NCBI GenBank assembly: GCA_029207755.1
Contig: JARCOQ010000016.1
Span: 15,273,307 to 15,337,306, forward strand
DNA from: Chamaea fasciata
Taxonomy: Eukaryota > Chordata > Aves > Passeriformes > Sylviidae
Reading direction: 5' to 3'
DNA length: 64,000 nucleotides
This document shows, in pieces, positions 60,214 to 64,000 of this stretch; positions within the stretch are counted from its first letter, which is position 1, and every line of letters begins with the position of its first letter. The notes beneath the pieces are model-generated. The model searched no databases, was not told where the DNA came from, and worked only from the letters and a program-made list of their open reading frames with translations. A program made the translations under genes and the position numbers.

Positions 60214-63200
60214 GTAAGGCTGCTGTGCCTTCCATGACAATTCCTTCCCCCAGAGTGACCCCAGTCCATCTGTGCTGCCCCCATTGAAAGGCTCCACTTC
60301 AAAATTATCAGCTGTAAAATGATGAAACAAGGGAAATGATCTTGTATTGCTATGGCTGGCTGCTGCTTTCTGTGCTTTTTGATGCCCTGCTTGCATCCTG
60401 TGGTTGGAGAAAATGCAGTGCTCTGGATGGTGTGAAGTGAAATGTAGAAGAAGGGGAGGTAGGAGAAACACAGAGCTTTGTTACTTCTGGGATTAAGACC
60501 TCATGCCATTATCACCTCCTGGCTCTGTGCAGTTTCATGTGATAATTGCTGAACACTGGGAGAAGCAAAAGAAGGCAGATAAACCATCCAGAATGAAGCA
60601 GCAGGAAAAGCTCTTCCCCTCCAGAGGTTCTGGAAAGCCTTGGCTGCTCCATGAGGTCAGCAGGATAAGAGCCTGGGCAAGATGAGAGTGGGAAAGGCTT
60701 CCTGCTTTTCTCCTGAGTTGCCCTGGTGAGGGGTACAGGCAAAGCTTACCTGTGCTTTTGTAACCCCCTATTCCCATGCTCTGGCACCAAAAATACTAAA
60801 GGAAATTATCTTCTGAAAAGAAATGAGGTGTTGTGAGCAGGGAAGTTCTCCTTTCACTTTCAGAAGTGAAATTTCCATCTCCCGACCCAGCAGGAGCACA
60901 GCCATGACCTAGGGCGGCTTTTCGTGCTCTCTGCATCCTGAAGAGGAGAGACTGCCAGTAGTGTGTAGCACTTATAAAAGCACTTGGACACTGGGAGAGT
61001 GTGTGGGAAGGATTTAACTGCAGCTTCCCAGTAGTTTTGCTTTTCCCATCACCAGTCCCACCCTATTTCAGCAAAGGTCAGACTAGGAGGGAACCAGCAA
61101 ACCAGCTAGTAGCAATTCCAGAGGGAATCCCTTCTACATATGTCTTCTAGGGCAAAACTAGCCTTCTCTAAGCAAAGTGTCTTCCCAACTCTTGCCTTTC
61201 AGTAGGACAGTGGTGTAAGAACCAAAATCTGCCATCCTCTGTAGCCAGGAGATTCTAGGAAAAGGAAACCAGACACCAGAGAAGAGGCACAGGAGCTGCT
61301 GAGCAGAGGCTTTGGCGTGGGTGTGTGTGGGAGATGAGGTGGATGGAGTCTGCAGAGGGAAAAGACCACGACTTGAAGAGCAGAGACAGTGAGTCATATG
61401 ACTGTGATGAATTTTCCTTGGACCACTGCAGGAAGATCCATTTTCTATCTGGAATATAGCACAAGTCATCACCTCAAGAGGTGGAAGTGCTGCAGTAGAT
61501 GTTTGTCCCGGCCTTCTGTTCCAATAATAATGAGCAGCCAGTCAGAAAAGGCGCTTTTTTGCTCTCTTTGTGCTGGTGAAAATGAAAAATGGGCTTGTGT
61601 CAGAAATCCTGCTGAATATCCCATTTTCTGATAAGCCTTTGGAGAGGGTAATCTAAAAAACCTATTTTTAAGTGAAATTCTTTTTTATTTTACATGGTTA
61701 TGTGCCTTTCTTGAGAATCTGCAGTGGCTTTGCCCCCTGTCTGTATGGAAGCCCTCTTGGAGCAGTGCCTGGTGGAAGTCAGACTGGATGCATGGACCTA
61801 TGCCCAAAATAATTGCAGCTGTAGGTGAAAGTCTGAGCTGTCCTGTGGAGCACTGGTAATGGATTAGAAATCAATAATGCTGGCTTTGAGTATTCCAAAC
61901 CAGCTCCTGGTTCAGCCAAGGGATTATTTTTGATTTTTAAGATAGTGTCTCTGAAATGCAAAGTCCAGACCCTGGAGCAGGGCAGAGGATGGGGGATGAT
62001 ATTTCCATTCCAAATGCTACTTAATATTCTTCAGCAACTCTTACATAGGTCAGTGTTTTCATTAGTGTTTCAAGTAATTTCTTTTGGTGCACAAGAAGAA
62101 ACATTTCTGGCAGTGTTGCTCAACTGAACCTATAGCCCAGGGAGAAAACTGGCTTTAAGCTGAAGGAGGGCTGGTGTGGAGTAGATATTAGGAAAAAATT
62201 CTTCCCTTTGAAGGTGGTGAGGCCCTGGCACAGGTTGCCCAGGAAAGCTGTGGCTGCCCCTGGTTTCCTGGAAGTGTCCAAGGCCTGGTTGGACAGGGCT
62301 TGGAGCAACTTGGGATAGTGGGAGGTGTCCCAGCCCATGGCAGGGGTGGAACAAGATGGGCTTTAAGTTCCTTCCAACCCAAACAGTCTGAGATTCTGGG
62401 ATTCTAGGACACAATGAGTTTGATCCGTTCATGTACCTTCTGCTGAAAGTCTCATCTTCTCCAGCAATTGCTTTGGAAAGGGTTAAACCACAGAGGAAGG
62501 GAAAAGGGAACATTTCCATTCAGATAGATATTCTAGCAGGGTTTATTATAGCTTTTACCTACAGAACTTTCATAGGGGGAACAAATATTGCCTCTTCACT
62601 GGTAATGAGTTTTGCCTGTTTGCTTCCATTTGTGACAGGAGAGGCAGAGATGTGAGTTGCTCTGGGTGTAAAAAGCCCTGGTTATTACAGTGGCCATGTT
62701 ACCCCTGGGTGTCACCACTCTGCCCAGGGATGCTTCTCAACAAGAAATGTGTGCAGACCTTCCAGCCCACACAACTAACAGTCAAAGGAACACATGGTGT
62801 GTCTCCCCCTTGTACACCAGCAGTTCCTGTCCTCCTCCCCCAGCATGTTTGCATTTAAGACACTCTGCTTTGCCCACAGCTGAGGAAATGGGCAGAAATA
62901 GTTACTCAGGTTTTACTCAGGTTGTTAGTGTTGGGGACAGGTTTCTTTGGCCTTTTTTCCCCCCGTTTATTCTTCTATTGTAATTTTCCCTGCAAGCAGC
63001 GGCCCTGGCCTTTTTTCTAAACTTCCTATGGATGCTTCTATGTACAGGCTTCTCCCCCTTCTACGTGAGCAATCTTGTACTTTGAAACTAACTTGACAAA
63101 GATCTCCAAGATTAATTCTAATGAACTCTTAGCTCAACCCTGCTTTCCAAGAGCTCCATCTCTGTAGGCACTGGGGATTCATCCCTCACCACTCCATGAG

Positions 63201-64000
63201 CTCCGGGCAGCTGAAGCAAGCTGGTGGCACAGGCAAACTCCCAGAAACCCAGATACTTTTTAGTGGACAAAAAAAATATTCAGCTTTGACTAAGTAGTGA
63301 CTCTGTGCATGGGTTTTGCTGTCTCTCTTTCCTTTTGTGGCTGGATTCTGTGTTGTGAACTACAGTCTCCTTTCCCAGAGCTGCTTGGTTGGTTCCAGCA
63401 GAACTGAACTCTTTTACTAGAGAAGGGTGTACTTCATTTCTCTCCACTGGCCAAGCTTTCCCTGCCTTTGTAAGTCTTCACCCCTGGGCATCTCTCATGG
63501 TCTGTGCTCTGAGCCCCACCATTTCTGTGCCATCTTTTTGGTCCTTTGGAGACTGTGCTGTGCATCCTTTACATGTGTCAGGTCTTGGCCACACTGGATC
63601 CATCCTGTGGACTTCACCTGTCTCCCTACCCTGAGTGCTTCACTGGGATGAGCATTTCCAAGGTCTGACATGCTTCTCTCACCCCTTGTATGGTTTATGT
63701 GTTTGTTCACATCCCTCTCTTCAAAAGGTCAATACAGCAACTGAGGACCATGGGCAGGACTTCTGTAGGCACAGACCTGGGGTGGTGATTGAAATCAAAT
63801 TAAAAAAGATTAACTCAGGCAAGGAGACTTAATTGAAAATGGTAATGATGAGCTCTGTGATGTGATCCTGTCGTGCTGGGACTTGGTTCTGCTGGGTGGT
63901 TTTGGGTGATATCAGGTTTAACTTAACACACAGCTGTGGGCTGAGGACTCATAACAGGTATAGCTAAACTGGTCTATTTCAGAGGAGTTCCTGGAGTCCC
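60214..64000 (+). other. PIGQ: PIGQ intron after coding exon 9 (runs off the window)
   Basis: One CR1 copy is present. No sequence matching the expected final coding exon (beginning Ile-Asn-Pro-Leu-Pro in vertebrates) was seen in any frame, so the gene continues beyond 64,000. Confidence 0.75.
62140..62410 (+). mobile_element. CR1 LINE 3' fragment
   Basis: It reads TTAAGCTGAAGGAGGGC, GGTGGTGAGGCCCTGGCAC, CAGGTTGCCCAGGAAAGC and CCTTCCAACCCAAACAGTC, and ends GAGATTCTGGGATTCTAGG. Confidence 0.92.

Noticed and set aside
63970..64000. CTATTTCAG|AGGAG as the acceptor of the last PIGQ exon
   Set aside because: The downstream bases, read in the required phase 0, do not match the expected Ile-Asn-Pro-Leu-Pro start, and too little sequence remains to judge.

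Overview
The window is vertebrate nuclear DNA, almost certainly from a bird. It holds three intron-bearing genes, all on the + strand, in the order PRR35, NHLRC4, PIGQ. From recalled mammalian maps this matches human 16p13.3, where CAPN15 lies upstream and RAB40C downstream; neither is visible here. The avian call rests mainly on at least 18 fragments of CR1-type LINEs, recognised by their 3' signature (ATTCTATG-type ends) and by the conserved CR1 3' region.

Layout: (1) 1-11,880 has no coding gene that I can support. It holds a TAA microsatellite, one old CR1 reverse-transcriptase remnant and some moderately CpG-rich stretches that may include PRR35 regulatory DNA or a non-coding first exon. 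(2) 11,881-15,548 is PRR35, with two coding exons that join in frame to give 850 codons. (3) 15,549-27,991 is intergenic DNA with two CR1 copies, a CpG-rich block near 24.1 kb and a possible minus-strand polyadenylation site near 18.3 kb. (4) 28,008-29,123 is NHLRC4, read from one coding exon as a six-bladed NHL propeller. (5) 29,124-30,820 is a spacer with two CR1 copies, followed by a strong CpG island at about 30,820-31,240 that is the likely PIGQ promoter. (6) 34,223-60,213 holds nine PIGQ coding exons (523 codons, every junction in frame). The last coding exon must lie beyond the window. The PIGQ introns hold at least eleven CR1 pieces and a long hexamer polypyrimidine tract.

The three genes are neighbours by conserved synteny, not an operon. 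PIGQ is a subunit of the ER enzyme that starts GPI-anchor synthesis. PRR35 is a ZNF750-like zinc-finger protein with a CtBP-type PLDLS motif. NHLRC4 is a little-studied propeller protein. The first ~31 kb looks GC-rich and poor in repeats, while the PIGQ introns are more AT-rich and repeat-rich. I found no previously undescribed system. The observations most worth following are the long avian NHLRC4, a CR1 fragment that appears to supply the branch-point region of a PIGQ exon, and the possible antisense transcript end near 18.3 kb.
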